Shown here: positions 16,961 through 25,116 of the stretch, one piece after another
Numbering within the stretch: the stretch's first letter is position 1
How the letters are laid out: every line of letters starts with the position of its first letter
Virus record (IMG/VR): IMGVR_UViG_3300029309_000189
Span: 1 to 31,818 of that record
Length of the DNA stretch: 31,818 nt
Reading direction: 5' to 3' (one strand)
Source: a virus
Program-made: the position numbers and the translations under genes
The notes under the pieces: generated by a model
Told to the model about the DNA's origin: nothing
Database searches by the model: none
Seen by the model: only the letters and a program-made list of their open reading frames with translations

Positions 16961-17170
16961 TTAATTAGGTATGTTTAAACCTGAACCACTACCATAAGAA
17001 CCACCTAGTGCTGTATCAGAACCAGTAGTTCTCAACGAGCTTCTTCCTTTTTTCTTTTTCTTTTGTGACTCATTATCCACTAACTCTGGTGTCTCAATAT
17101 CTGATGGATCAGTAAGAGGAGGGGGTGGTGGGGGTGCAGGTGGGGGCTTTGGAGCACTAAATACACACAT
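16961..17170 (-). CDS. Small proline-rich virion protein, gp7.3-like
   Basis: 69 aa. It starts MCVFSAPKPPPAPPPPPPL, a Cys at position 2 followed by polyproline, then an acidic linker, a run of five lysines, RSSLRTTGSD and a Gly/Ser tail ending GLNIPN. T7 gp7.3 lies just before the portal and has a Lys-rich middle and a C-terminus ending SGGGINI. The matching position, basic centre and similar tail suggest this is its counterpart, a minor virion protein needed for adsorption or tail assembly. The polyproline start differs from T7. Confidence 0.65.
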   Translation of the reverse strand: MCVFSAPKPPPAPPPPPPLTDPSDIETPELVDNESQKKKKKGRSSLRTTGSDTALGGSYGSGSGLNIPN

Positions 17171-17171
17171 A

Positions 17172-17348
17172 TTATTCTTCCTTGTTTTCTTCGTTTTCTT
17201 TTAATGTTATTAACCATTGAACAACTGACCTTTGACCAGATTTAAACCATATCTCTCTATCAGTAAGTTTTATATCTGGACACTCATTTGGAAAAATCTT
17301 ATCAAGTTCGTCTATAAGATCTTCTAATTTATAAGGTAATTGTTCCAT
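17172..17348 (-). CDS. Small acidic hypothetical protein (58 aa)
   Basis: A 58-aa reading frame from MEQLPYKLEDLIDELDKIF to a TAA two bases before the gp7.3-like start. The centre reads CPDIKLTDREIWFKSGQRSV, with VQWLITLKENEENKEE at the end. It fills the gap between ribonucleotide reductase and the gp7.3-like gene, and its coding-like composition, helical charge pattern and tight spacing argue that it is real. I do not recognise a domain. Position suggests the first gene of the virion module. Confidence 0.65.
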   Translation of the reverse strand: MEQLPYKLEDLIDELDKIFPNECPDIKLTDREIWFKSGQRSVVQWLITLKENEENKEE

Positions 17349-17375
17349 GAAATGTTTCTAAAACCAGTAGTACAG

Positions 17376-19331
17376 CTATCTTACTGGACAAGCTCCTGTT
17401 GCACATTCATCATCTTTTAGCTCTTCTAATGAATTTGCCGAGTTAATATCTACAGGTTCTAATTGTTTTACATACTCATCGTGCTCTTCTTTAGTTACTA
17501 CTTCTTGTGGTAAGTAAGGATAACCAAGGTCAGAAGCTGACTTTGTAGGATCATTTCTGTAAAGAAAAGAAACACCTATGTAAATATCCCAATTCTTAAG
17601 TAACCATTCTATTATTGCTGGAACTTCTTTTTTATCATACGATATTGTAACTGAGCAATTATGGTCAACATAGTTTTCCATTAACAGTTTATATCTATCT
17701 AGTTGATCAACTGCTGCTTCTAGGTTTACTTCTTTACCATCTACTTCTGTAAAATCAACATTATCATGACAAACAGGAAATGTAACTAAAACACTTGTAT
17801 CATCATAAGGATTATCCATAACCTTGTAATTACTTTGTTTTAGTTTTTCTACAAGAGGATCGCTTTTAGAAAAGTTAATATTATTAAATATGTATTTACC
17901 TAGTGGTTTATGTACACCCTCAGTGGTGTCCATTATCTTAGATAAAGTTCCACTTGGCTTAACAGTTGTTACAGCTTTAGGTCTTGGCATATTAAGTTCT
18001 TCAGCCATACTTTCAGCTCCCTTAACTGCTATTTCTTTTAATCCTTTAAATGATTTAGCAGAGTCACAATGTTCCCAACTTACAATTCCAGTTAGGCCAA
18101 CTCCACATAATCGTAAGAAATTATTAAGCTCATGCCATGTGTCAGCTAACACTCCATCTTTTAGATTAACACAAGTTTGTCTATAGTTAGCCCTTGCAAT
18201 TAAATAAATAGCTCTAAGTAAACCCTCCCAGTCACCATTGAATTTTCCTAAATCACACTCGACTAAGTTACAAAAATTTTTGTTACCTAAAAGTATTTCT
18301 GCACAGGGGTTGAGTCCTTTAAACCATGCTGCTTTTCTTTTTGCTGTTTCAGCATTTATAAATCCAGGTTCTGAACCACCAGCTTCTTCCATTAATTTAA
18401 ATATATAATGTAGTTCTGCTTTTGTAGGTTTTTGATGAAACACTAATGAGTTATTAGATTGACTTCTTTGTGGGTTGTCATTGAAATGGTCTTTCTTAGC
18501 TTTAGCAAAATCTTCCCACTCAGGACTATTATAATCTAATAAGCATATCTCTGCTGATCGTCTACTTGATAGTACAGTTCCTACCCAATTAATAATGTCC
18601 AGAATATCCAAATGGCTAAGAAGATTACCAGACCTCCTATTAAGTATGTCAACGATTTGTAAAAATGCTTTTGACAAAAGTTTATCGCCTTGCGAAATCC
18701 AACCATAACCTGAGAGTCTTGAACCCTCTGGCCTAATTTCAGAGAAATCAATAACCAGTTTTTCACAGTCGTACTTACCAGCAAGAAGTTTTCCAAGACC
18801 TTTGCACCAACTTTCGGCACTATCCCCAATACTAACTTTCCAAAGCTTTTTATCTTTGTCATAAGATTCAATATTATCATCTCTACCTCCTTTCGTTTTT
18901 CTTTTTGTTCGGATGATTTCAACATTATGAATAGGCTTTTGAAATCCATTTAAAGTTCCAGTAACTGGTTGGAAACCCACACCACATCCTTGAAGCAATA
19001 ACCAGAAAGCATCAACCACATCATAAACTGTTTCTACTCTTAGAAAGCTACAATTAAACTGAGAAGCTTCTCTTTTTTTAGAGACCTCAGTCCCCCCTAA
19101 CCATAGTGTTCTACCAGCTACAGATACTTTTCTTTCTAGAAGTAACTTTTTTAATTCAATAAGTTCTTGTGCCTCTTGATAATTTAAGTCATGTTTCTTA
19201 GCTCTAATCCATAACCATCTTTGATGACTAATAACTCTGCTTATAGTTTCTTCCCATGTTTCAAATTTATCATTATCTAATGGTCGATTATAAGTTCTTC
19301 TTGTAATAACTTCTGCTCTCGTAGATACCAT
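17376..19331 (-). CDS. Adenosylcobalamin-dependent (class II) ribonucleotide reductase
   Basis: 651 aa, similar to monomeric class II ribonucleoside-triphosphate reductases. It converts ribonucleotides to deoxyribonucleotides using vitamin B12 to create a thiyl radical. Visible features: FNCSF with redox Cys94; the active-site motif NPCAE at 341-345 (radical Cys343, Glu345); the partner Cys354 in FCNLVE; VKPSGTLSKI (phosphate-binding PSGT); and a C-terminal CATGACPVR with a Cys643/Cys648 pair spaced like the shuttle pair of the Lactobacillus enzyme. It ends the DNA-metabolism block, after the exonuclease and DUF3310 genes, fitting host DNA recycling into dNTPs. It needs B12 from the host or environment. 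Confidence 0.95.
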   Translation of the reverse strand: MVSTRAEVITRRTYNRPLDNDKFETWEETISRVISHQRWLWIRAKKHDLNYQEAQELIELKKLLLERKVSVAGRTLWLGGTEVSKKREASQFNCSFLRVETVYDVVDAFWLLLQGCGVGFQPVTGTLNGFQKPIHNVEIIRTKRKTKGGRDDNIESYDKDKKLWKVSIGDSAESWCKGLGKLLAGKYDCEKLVIDFSEIRPEGSRLSGYGWISQGDKLLSKAFLQIVDILNRRSGNLLSHLDILDIINWVGTVLSSRRSAEICLLDYNSPEWEDFAKAKKDHFNDNPQRSQSNNSLVFHQKPTKAELHYIFKLMEEAGGSEPGFINAETAKRKAAWFKGLNPCAEILLGNKNFCNLVECDLGKFNGDWEGLLRAIYLIARANYRQTCVNLKDGVLADTWHELNNFLRLCGVGLTGIVSWEHCDSAKSFKGLKEIAVKGAESMAEELNMPRPKAVTTVKPSGTLSKIMDTTEGVHKPLGKYIFNNINFSKSDPLVEKLKQSNYKVMDNPYDDTSVLVTFPVCHDNVDFTEVDGKEVNLEAAVDQLDRYKLLMENYVDHNCSVTISYDKKEVPAIIEWLLKNWDIYIGVSFLYRNDPTKSASDLGYPYLPQEVVTKEEHDEYVKQLEPVDINSANSLEELKDDECATGACPVR

Positions 19332-19571
19332 CTAGTTGTTCTCCTTTTCTTTAAATATTTCCCACTTGTTTAATTTGTATTTTTTGAACCAGACTGATGG
19401 TTCGTTACATTTAACTGCTCTAAGTTTTCTTAGAGGATATTTTTCTTCGTACACTTCTATAAGTTCAATAACTGCTGACTTGCAGTCTGAAACTAATTGA
19501 TTAGGATAGTGCTTTATGTAAAGCTTGTTATTTAACTCAAACCACAAAGTGACGATAAACCAATCAAACAT
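19332..19571 (-). CDS. Hypothetical protein (79 aa)
   Basis: 79 aa, beginning MFDWFIVTLWFELNNKLYIK. It is aromatic-rich and basic, with two Cys (about positions 30 and 55) and a Lys-rich end (FKKYKLNKWEIFKEKENN). Its ATG overlaps the end of the upstream small gene by 8 bases, and it is followed directly by the reductase gene, so it is co-expressed with DNA-metabolism genes. The N-terminal 15 residues are hydrophobic but too short and broken to call a membrane anchor. Family not recognised. Confidence 0.6.
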   Translation of the reverse strand: MFDWFIVTLWFELNNKLYIKHYPNQLVSDCKSAVIELIEVYEEKYPLRKLRAVKCNEPSVWFKKYKLNKWEIFKEKENN

Positions 19572-19779
19572 CTAACCCAAGATTTTTTCTAGCATTTTGT
19601 CTGATTAAAAAAGTTTTCTTATCGTAACACCCCCACCCTTGAATCATTTCTGGATGAGTTAATGTTTCATCTATATATTCATTTATTATATTTGTGATGT
19701 GGTTAATTTCACACTTCTCAACACCACCATAAACTTTTTCTTCACCAGTAATTAAAAACAATATTAAGACCCACTTCAT
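19564..19779 (-). CDS. Small protein with hydrophobic N-terminus
   Basis: 71 aa. Residues 1-12 (MKWVLILFLITG) form a hydrophobic segment like a signal peptide or short anchor. The rest is polar, with two Cys (CEIN and GCYD) that could form a disulphide in the periplasm. It starts by an ATGA overlap with the DUF3310 gene and overlaps the next gene. Possibly a small envelope-targeted protein. No lysis-protein family is recognised, and calling it a holin or spanin would go beyond the evidence. Confidence 0.55.
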   Translation of the reverse strand: MKWVLILFLITGEEKVYGGVEKCEINHITNIINEYIDETLTHPEMIQGWGCYDKKTFLIRQNARKNLGLDV

Positions 19780-20033
19780 GACACACCTGCTTCTTCTCTA
19801 AGCTTTTCTTCATCTGCAATTAGAAAATCAATATAAGCTCTAGCTTTTTTAAGATCCTCAATGTGCCCTCGGTCTTGATACCTACATATATATTTAATTA
19901 CGTTGCCCTGACAGAAACTTAGTTCGTTAGCAAGTATAAAATTTATTGGTTGAATTTTGTGCTGACTATAATGGTCAGGATTAATTGCTTTATCTTTTTC
20001 TTCTTTTAATGCTTTCGCAATATCATAATACAT
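19776..20033 (-). CDS. DUF3310 protein (T7 gp1.7-type)
   Basis: 85 aa. The core INPDHYSQHKIQPINFILAN continues ELSFCQGNVIKYICRYQDRG and HIEDLKKARAYIDFLI. This matches the DUF3310 signature (P-HY---GIQPIDFI-AN-L-F--GNVIKYI-RY--K----DL-KA--Y). T7 gp1.7, a nucleotide kinase, contains this domain, and small DUF3310 proteins are common in phages beside DNA-metabolism genes. There is no Walker motif. It overlaps the exonuclease stop by 11 bases. A nucleotide-related role is plausible but not shown. Confidence 0.85.
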   Translation of the reverse strand: MYYDIAKALKEEKDKAINPDHYSQHKIQPINFILANELSFCQGNVIKYICRYQDRGHIEDLKKARAYIDFLIADEEKLREEAGVS

Positions 20034-20757
20034 TTGGACTCCATAGTTTTATTTGTTTGTTTTTAAAATCGTAATCACTAGCTCGTAAGATTCGAGCCAT
20101 GCGAGCTTGCAACAAGGCTTCGTTTTTATCTAAGTTTGCTTTTGCAAAACAATCTAAAACAGCTTGCCAAGAACATTCCTTAGTTAAAATTTTATCAGCA
20201 GTTACAGCTCCTATGCCTGGTACACCTGAATAGCCATCAGTTGCATCACCAGTCAGTGTCTGTTTAAGAAAGTTGTAGTCAGCTACTTCTTCACCTATCT
20301 CGTGTAGTTGGCCACTTTTCCATAACAATCCTGGAATAGTCATTAGGTCTTTATCTTCAGATACGACAATTTTCTTATCTTTAATAAGAGTAGGATGTGT
20401 AGATAAAATTCCCAATACATCATCAGCTTCAAGTTCAGGTCTTACATAAGTTTTATAATTATCTGTAATCCAGTTAACTAATGCTTTGTAGCAGACAGGT
20501 TTTCTTATTTTTTTTCTATTTACTTTGTAATTAGGATTAATCTTTTTTCTAAAGTTTTCCTTATCAGTAAAAGCAAAAACAACTTTGTCGGCTTTAGTTG
20601 CTTCAAGCAAATGATCTACATATTGTTTTATTAGACTAGAAGCTTCCTTTCGGTCACTCCAAAGTGTCCAGACATCTTCACCCCAGTCAACCTCATGCTC
20701 ACTTGCAGAGGAATATTGATAAGCACAGATATCTCCATCAATTAATAATGTTGTCAT
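20023..20757 (-). CDS. 5'-3' exonuclease (FEN-like), gp6 equivalent
   Basis: 244 aa. It starts MTTLLIDGDICAYQYSSA, with metal-binding Asp at the front. The conserved ELEADDVLGIL and VVSEDKDLMTIPG motifs supply further acidic metal ligands. A helix-hairpin-helix DNA-binding segment follows (LTGDATDGYSGVPGIGAVTA, then DKIL). This is the standard layout of the T7 gp6/T5 D15/FEN superfamily. It removes RNA primers and degrades host DNA to nucleotides. It lies just downstream of the polymerase/nuclease pair, as gene 6 does in T7. Confidence 0.92.
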   Translation of the reverse strand: MTTLLIDGDICAYQYSSASEHEVDWGEDVWTLWSDRKEASSLIKQYVDHLLEATKADKVVFAFTDKENFRKKINPNYKVNRKKIRKPVCYKALVNWITDNYKTYVRPELEADDVLGILSTHPTLIKDKKIVVSEDKDLMTIPGLLWKSGQLHEIGEEVADYNFLKQTLTGDATDGYSGVPGIGAVTADKILTKECSWQAVLDCFAKANLDKNEALLQARMARILRASDYDFKNKQIKLWSPNVL

Positions 20758-21158
20758 TTAATACCTTTGTGGATAGATTTATGTTTAATAAACCTTATCT
20801 TTTTTGTATGAGGATTATAATGTAGGTATCTAACACCAAGCTTTTTTTGTGTTGGAGTTCTTGAGGATAACCTTCCATCTTTGTAACTCTTAACATCAAC
20901 TAATAACAATTCACCAGATTTTACATTTAGTGCTATTAAATCAACAGCTCCAGATTGACCACTATTTTTAAACACCTCAAACCCTTTTGACCATAGCCAA
21001 ACTATACAATGATGCTCTGCTATATCTCCTTTACGTTGAGGACTAATGTGTTTGAGACCAATCTTTTCCCACTCGGTATTCGCAATCCAACTCACATCGG
21101 AAGTTAAACTTTTTCTCCGAGTTTCGGATTGCTTGCTTTGCGAGTTTTCCAAGCTCAT
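20754..21158 (-). CDS. PD-(D/E)XK nuclease, overlapping the DNA polymerase 3' end
   Basis: 134 aa from the ATG at 21158, which has AAGGAG seven bases upstream; ATGs at 21164 and 21194 are poorer. About 116 bases overlap the polymerase gene in another frame. The C-terminal ~90 residues form a nuclease core: a helix with GDIAE, then SGAVDLIAL (Asp) and LLLVDVKSYKDG (D-x-K). This Glu / Asp / Asp-x-Lys order is the PD-(D/E)XK active site. Possible roles are branched-DNA processing or host DNA breakdown. The first ~40 residues, within the overlap, are Ser/Gln/Lys-rich and may be a flexible extension. Confidence 0.75.
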   Translation of the reverse strand: MSLENSQSKQSETRRKSLTSDVSWIANTEWEKIGLKHISPQRKGDIAEHHCIVWLWSKGFEVFKNSGQSGAVDLIALNVKSGELLLVDVKSYKDGRLSSRTPTQKKLGVRYLHYNPHTKKIRFIKHKSIHKGIK

Positions 21159-22779
21159 CAGCATGCTCCTTTCTTGTTTCAATTTGTATTTCATCGTGAA
21201 CCCATGCTACTTGTTTGCAGTCTAGGTTATGCTGATGGATTAATTCGTGGACATCTATAATCCACTGTTTACAAATCAATGCTCCTGATGATTGCAGTAA
21301 AGTATTAAGAGCTTTGTGAGCTGACCTAATCTTTAGCTGCCTACCATCAAGACCTTTGATGTAACCTTTAGTTGCTTTTTGTTGAACGTCTTCTATTAAT
21401 CTTTTGAGTGCTGGTGTTCTTTTCATAAAATCAGAAATAATTTTCTTTCCTGCCTTTACGTCTTTACCAAGTATCTCTCCCATCTTAGCTGCACCACAAC
21501 CATATACTAATGCATAAATAAAAGTCTTAGCTTGTGCTCGTGTGTCTAAGCCTGCTGCTTTTTGGTTTGCAGTGTGTATGTCTCCATCTAAAACTTCTTT
21601 TATGTAAGTTCCATTATCATAACGAGACATAAAATGAGCTAAACATCTTAACTCTAATCCTGATACATCAATCCCAACTAAAACATTTTCATCATCTACA
21701 GTAAATAATTCTCGACACTCTTTACCATAAGCAACAGTAGTAGCAGGGACTTGTCCTACGTTAGGATGACTGTGAGTAGCTCGACCTGTTACTGCTCCAT
21801 TAGTATTTACACTTCCATAAATCCTATTATTCTTAACAAGTTTTAACCAAGCTTGTCTTCCCTCGGCTAACTGTCCTATTCTTTTTTCTATTGTGTAATA
21901 TTCAACAAGAACTTTTGATTCAGGGTATGGTAAACTTTTTAAAACATCTTCATCTACTTTTGGCTTACCATCATTTGTATACTGTTTAGGTTTCCATCCT
22001 CTAAGATTTATTAATCTGTTTGCAACATGATCTCTTGAGCTTGGATTAAATTCTATAACCTGAACTTTTTCAGTTGGTATACCTTTTCTGTACCCTAGTT
22101 TTTTGTTATTTACTTTTGGTATAAAAGGTGTCCTTACTTCCCAGTCAGGAAAAGAATCTTTAAGTTCTTGTTTTAAACTTTCTCTTTTTGCAGCAAGCCC
22201 ACTATACAATCGTTGAGCTTTAGTTGTATTAAATTTAAAACCATTACACTCTTGCTGATAAATTATTTCAGCTAATCTATGTTCAAGCTCTATTGATTCC
22301 TCACTATATTTTTTTTCACAAATCTTTTTCCAAAGGGAGTCAGTGACATGAACATCTTGAATACAATATGATAACATCTCATCATTGAATTGTTCCCAAG
22401 ATCCTGTGTAGTCTCCCTTAGTGTTTCCTAATCTAACACCCCAAGCTTGTAATGAGTGTCTCCCAATTAGCTTTGTCGGAAAATCTTTTGTCTGGAAATC
22501 TCGTTCTTTGATATCTGACCAGATTAAACGAGTTAAGACTAGAGTGTCTCTAACCTTACCTTTGTAATTAAAGTTATATACTTTTTTTAATGCAGGTAAA
22601 TCAAACTTAATTATGTTGTGACCTACAATACAGTCAGCTTGCTCCAATCTTTTAAGACCATCTTGAATATTGTCAGTATAAGTTTCAACCTTATTTGTAG
22701 ATGTATCTTTTAAAACAAGACAATGAACTTTGTCCAAGTCATCAAGCAGTCCATTTGTTTCAATATCAAATATAATCAT
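21043..22779 (-). CDS. DNA polymerase, family A, gp5 equivalent
   Basis: 578 aa (T7 gp5 is 704), with a 3'-5' exonuclease domain followed by the polymerase. Exo motifs: DIETNGL (Asp5, Glu7), GHNIIKFD (Asp60) and YCIQD (Asp142). Polymerase motif A is GIDVSGLELR (Asp371). Motif B is TRAQAKTFIYALVYG with Arg414, Lys418 and Tyr422. Motif C is HDE at 528-530. Tyr422 aligns with T7 Tyr526, i.e. the residue-762 position of E. coli Pol I. The shorter length is probably due to a reduced thumb/thioredoxin-binding region. The ATG overlaps the stop of the upstream zinc-ribbon gene (TAATG). Confidence 0.97.
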   Translation of the reverse strand: MIIFDIETNGLLDDLDKVHCLVLKDTSTNKVETYTDNIQDGLKRLEQADCIVGHNIIKFDLPALKKVYNFNYKGKVRDTLVLTRLIWSDIKERDFQTKDFPTKLIGRHSLQAWGVRLGNTKGDYTGSWEQFNDEMLSYCIQDVHVTDSLWKKICEKKYSEESIELEHRLAEIIYQQECNGFKFNTTKAQRLYSGLAAKRESLKQELKDSFPDWEVRTPFIPKVNNKKLGYRKGIPTEKVQVIEFNPSSRDHVANRLINLRGWKPKQYTNDGKPKVDEDVLKSLPYPESKVLVEYYTIEKRIGQLAEGRQAWLKLVKNNRIYGSVNTNGAVTGRATHSHPNVGQVPATTVAYGKECRELFTVDDENVLVGIDVSGLELRCLAHFMSRYDNGTYIKEVLDGDIHTANQKAAGLDTRAQAKTFIYALVYGCGAAKMGEILGKDVKAGKKIISDFMKRTPALKRLIEDVQQKATKGYIKGLDGRQLKIRSAHKALNTLLQSSGALICKQWIIDVHELIHQHNLDCKQVAWVHDEIQIETRKEHADELGKLAKQAIRNSEKKFNFRCELDCEYRVGKDWSQTH

Positions 22780-22919
22780 TAGTCTTTTGGTAGATAAACC
22801 AGTACAAATGAATCACAATTTGGACAGCTTAAGTTTGTTTCTATTAAAAATCTTGAGTCATCCTCACAATCATGGTCACCACCCCAAATTAATTCAGTTC
22901 CACAATGCCAACATTTCAT
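22779..22919 (-). CDS. Small zinc-ribbon protein (46 aa)
   Basis: A 46-aa gene exactly filling the space before the polymerase: MKCWHCGTELIWGGDHDCED at the start, LSCPNCDSFVLVYLPKD at the end. Two CxxC pairs (Cys3/Cys6 and Cys32/Cys35) form a likely zinc ribbon. Both ends are TAATG overlaps, with its upstream neighbour and with DNA polymerase. I recall similar mini-proteins at this position in marine T7-like phages. It may bind DNA or a replisome protein; the partner is unknown. Confidence 0.85.
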   Translation of the reverse strand: MKCWHCGTELIWGGDHDCEDDSRFLIETNLSCPNCDSFVLVYLPKD

Positions 22920-23122
22920 TAGTGCACACTCCTTACTTTAACAATTATTTTTTCAACTTCTTCATACTCTTCTGCAATCTCATCTAGTAAATCTTGCATG
23001 TGTATTTGACTTACAACATCAGGTGCATAAAGGACTAATGGCTTACCATTTTTTTTTATTTTTTTTATTGCACGTTCAATAGTCTTACCTAAGTTATAAA
23101 CATTGTCATCAGTAGTCATCAT
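22919..23122 (-). CDS. Hypothetical protein between primase-helicase and polymerase
   Basis: 67 aa from the ATG at 23122, six bases after GAGG; other ATGs at 23128 and 23119 are possible. The core reads NLGKTIERAIKKIKKNGKPL, then VLYAPDVVSQIHMQDLLDEI with an acidic helix (AEEYEEVEKI) and VKVRSVH. This looks like a small alpha/beta protein with a strand KPLVLYAP flanked by helices. It overlaps the end of the primase-helicase gene. No family recognised. Its place in the replication block suggests a replication accessory role, which is inferred. Confidence 0.7.
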   Translation of the reverse strand: MMTTDDNVYNLGKTIERAIKKIKKNGKPLVLYAPDVVSQIHMQDLLDEIAEEYEEVEKIIVKVRSVH

Positions 23123-24689
23123 TAGCATCCTCTAACAGTCTTCCAGTTTCAGGGTTGTATATCAAGTGGCCACATGTTCCAGTCTCGCCAGTAAAACGAT
23201 TTTTTAAAACTCGCACTGTAGTCCTGTTTGAGTTTTCAGATTGTTGGTTTCGTTCTAAACTTAGAACCATATCTGATAGTTGAGCAATACTATGACTACC
23301 TCTAAGGTTAGTAAGAGAAATATTTTTACCCTCTTCAAAAGAAGTGTCTGATTTAGGTCTATTTAAATGTGATACACATAACAAACAAATGTTTAGCTCT
23401 TGTACTAATGTTCTTAGGTTGGTCACAAAGTTATCAATTAATCTCCTTTCATCAGTTTGTAAATTAGTGGAAAGAGCAATGTGTAAATGATCCAGTATAA
23501 TAAACTTACATCCACATGACTGTGCAAAATATCTAATCCTTGACTGTAAGTTGTCAAGTTCAGTAGCACCAAAACTGTCGTAAAAATAAACTCTCCCAGA
23601 ACCGACAGTACGATTGTAAGGATCAACCAAGTCATTAAAAAGAACAACATTGCACTCAAGATGTAAGGGTCTCTCGATTTCAATGCCAATAAGACCGAGT
23701 GCAGTTCTTTTAATGCTTTCTTCCAGCATGATAAATCCAACACTTTCCCCTCCTTTAATAAGACTATGCCCTATCTCCCTAACAAAAGATGATTTACCTA
23801 TTCCTGAACCAGCACAAATTGTAACAAGTTCTCCACACCTAAGTCCTTTTGTTTTTTCATTTAATTTTTTATAAGGATAGTCTGCTTTATAAACTAATTC
23901 TTTTTTACTAATTATATCCCACAGGTCTCGACCATCTACTATACCATCAGGCCTAAATGTTTTAGCTTCCCAAATCGAGTCAAGCAACTCCTTTACTTTA
24001 CCTTTTACAAGCATGTCATTAGGATCTTTTTCTGATATGCGAGCTATTTTTGCTTTTCCTGGAGCTACAAGTTGAGCACAATCGTGTGCAACTTGTTGTC
24101 CAACTTCATCCATATCAAAAAGAAAAACAACAGTTTCATAACTATTAAGAAACTCTAGTGATTTGCGAATATCATTTTTGGCTGAACTTGCACTTCGTAC
24201 TGAGACAACAGAATACTTATGGTTAAAACACTGAGACAGTGATATGCAATCTAGCTCACCCTCAACCACAGTAATCATCTTCCCACCCTGCCTCCAGAGC
24301 CATTCGCCATAGAGCAAACAAGAGTCAGTGTCACCTATAAATTTAAACTGTTTGTTTGGGTATCTAAGTTTTTGTGCAACGACTTTATTATTTAAATAGT
24401 AGTTGGCAATTTGAAAAGATTTACCATTTTCCTTACCTACTTTGTAACCAAACTTATCACATGACTCAGCAGTAATATGTCTTTTACTTAATGCTTTTAT
24501 TTCACCATCAAAAAATTTTTTATCTAATTCTTTTTCCATATACTGCTCTCCTTGATGACCACATCCAGGTGTGAAACAAAAACTACCATTAGAATAAACT
24601 GCTAGGTTGTTTTTACTTCCACACTTTGGACATGGTGAATGATGTAAAAAATGTGAGTTAGATTTCAACATCTGAGGGAGGAGTAACAT
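23109..24689 (-). CDS. DNA primase-helicase, gp4 equivalent
   Basis: 526 aa (T7 gp4 is 566). The zinc-binding domain has Cys20/Cys23 and Cys38/Cys43 (PCPKCG ... FCFTPGC). The TOPRIM primase core has ITVVEGELD (Glu143) and VVFLFDMDEVG (Asp192, Asp194). The RecA-like helicase has Walker A GSGIGKS (294-300), Walker B KFIILD (Asp400), LLCVSHLNRP and RGSHSIAQLSDMVLSLERN with VLKNRFTGETG. It unwinds DNA and makes RNA primers for the adjacent polymerase. The start could instead be Met7 (24671); neither has a clear ribosome site, and the gene overlaps the amidase end by about 30 bases. Confidence 0.97.
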   Translation of the reverse strand: MLLLPQMLKSNSHFLHHSPCPKCGSKNNLAVYSNGSFCFTPGCGHQGEQYMEKELDKKFFDGEIKALSKRHITAESCDKFGYKVGKENGKSFQIANYYLNNKVVAQKLRYPNKQFKFIGDTDSCLLYGEWLWRQGGKMITVVEGELDCISLSQCFNHKYSVVSVRSASSAKNDIRKSLEFLNSYETVVFLFDMDEVGQQVAHDCAQLVAPGKAKIARISEKDPNDMLVKGKVKELLDSIWEAKTFRPDGIVDGRDLWDIISKKELVYKADYPYKKLNEKTKGLRCGELVTICAGSGIGKSSFVREIGHSLIKGGESVGFIMLEESIKRTALGLIGIEIERPLHLECNVVLFNDLVDPYNRTVGSGRVYFYDSFGATELDNLQSRIRYFAQSCGCKFIILDHLHIALSTNLQTDERRLIDNFVTNLRTLVQELNICLLCVSHLNRPKSDTSFEEGKNISLTNLRGSHSIAQLSDMVLSLERNQQSENSNRTTVRVLKNRFTGETGTCGHLIYNPETGRLLEDANDDY

Positions 24690-25116
24690 TTAAATCGACA
24701 TTGTGACCTACCCATTTTTTTACATCAAATGATGGACACTCTTTTCTATCATCTAGATTGTAATGCCCAACAATTTCTGCATCAGGAAAGTCTTTTGAAA
24801 GACTAAGAAGTAACATTTGTAATGCAGAAAACTGTTCGTCTGTATAATTATTTTCAGCTTTTAAATCATTATCAACTCCACCAACAAGAGCTACACCTAT
24901 GCTTTGGGAGTTGTACCCTTTTACATGAGCACCAATAGCATTAATATCTCTACCATTTTCTATAGTGCCATCTCTTTTAATAACTTTATGATATCCTATG
25001 TCTAACCACCCTTGACCTCTGTGAATTTTTCTAACCCACTCAGCATCAATATCCATTTCAGGTTTAGTGGCAGTGCAGTGCACCACAATGTAATTAGTTT
25101 TTCTTCTTTCTGTCAT
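24658..25116 (-). CDS. N-acetylmuramoyl-L-alanine amidase, gp3.5 (T7 lysozyme) equivalent
   Basis: 152 aa, the same size as T7 lysozyme (151). Zinc ligands are visible: His13 in YIVVHCTAT, His118 in IVGHYNLD and Cys127 in RKECPSFDVKKW. Catalytic partners are Tyr42 (GYHKVIKRDG) and Lys125. It would cut the amide bond between muramic acid and the peptide in the cell wall. In T7 the same protein also binds and inhibits the phage RNA polymerase; whether this one does cannot be seen. It has no signal peptide, so release would need a holin or lysis by another route. Confidence 0.96.
   Translation of the reverse strand: MTERRKTNYIVVHCTATKPEMDIDAEWVRKIHRGQGWLDIGYHKVIKRDGTIENGRDINAIGAHVKGYNSQSIGVALVGGVDNDLKAENNYTDEQFSALQMLLLSLSKDFPDAEIVGHYNLDDRKECPSFDVKKWVGHNVDLNVTPPSDVEI

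Noticed and set aside
18581-18949. 122-codon minus-strand frame inside the reductase gene
   Set aside because: Shadow of the ribonucleotide reductase, whose motifs are conserved across this stretch.
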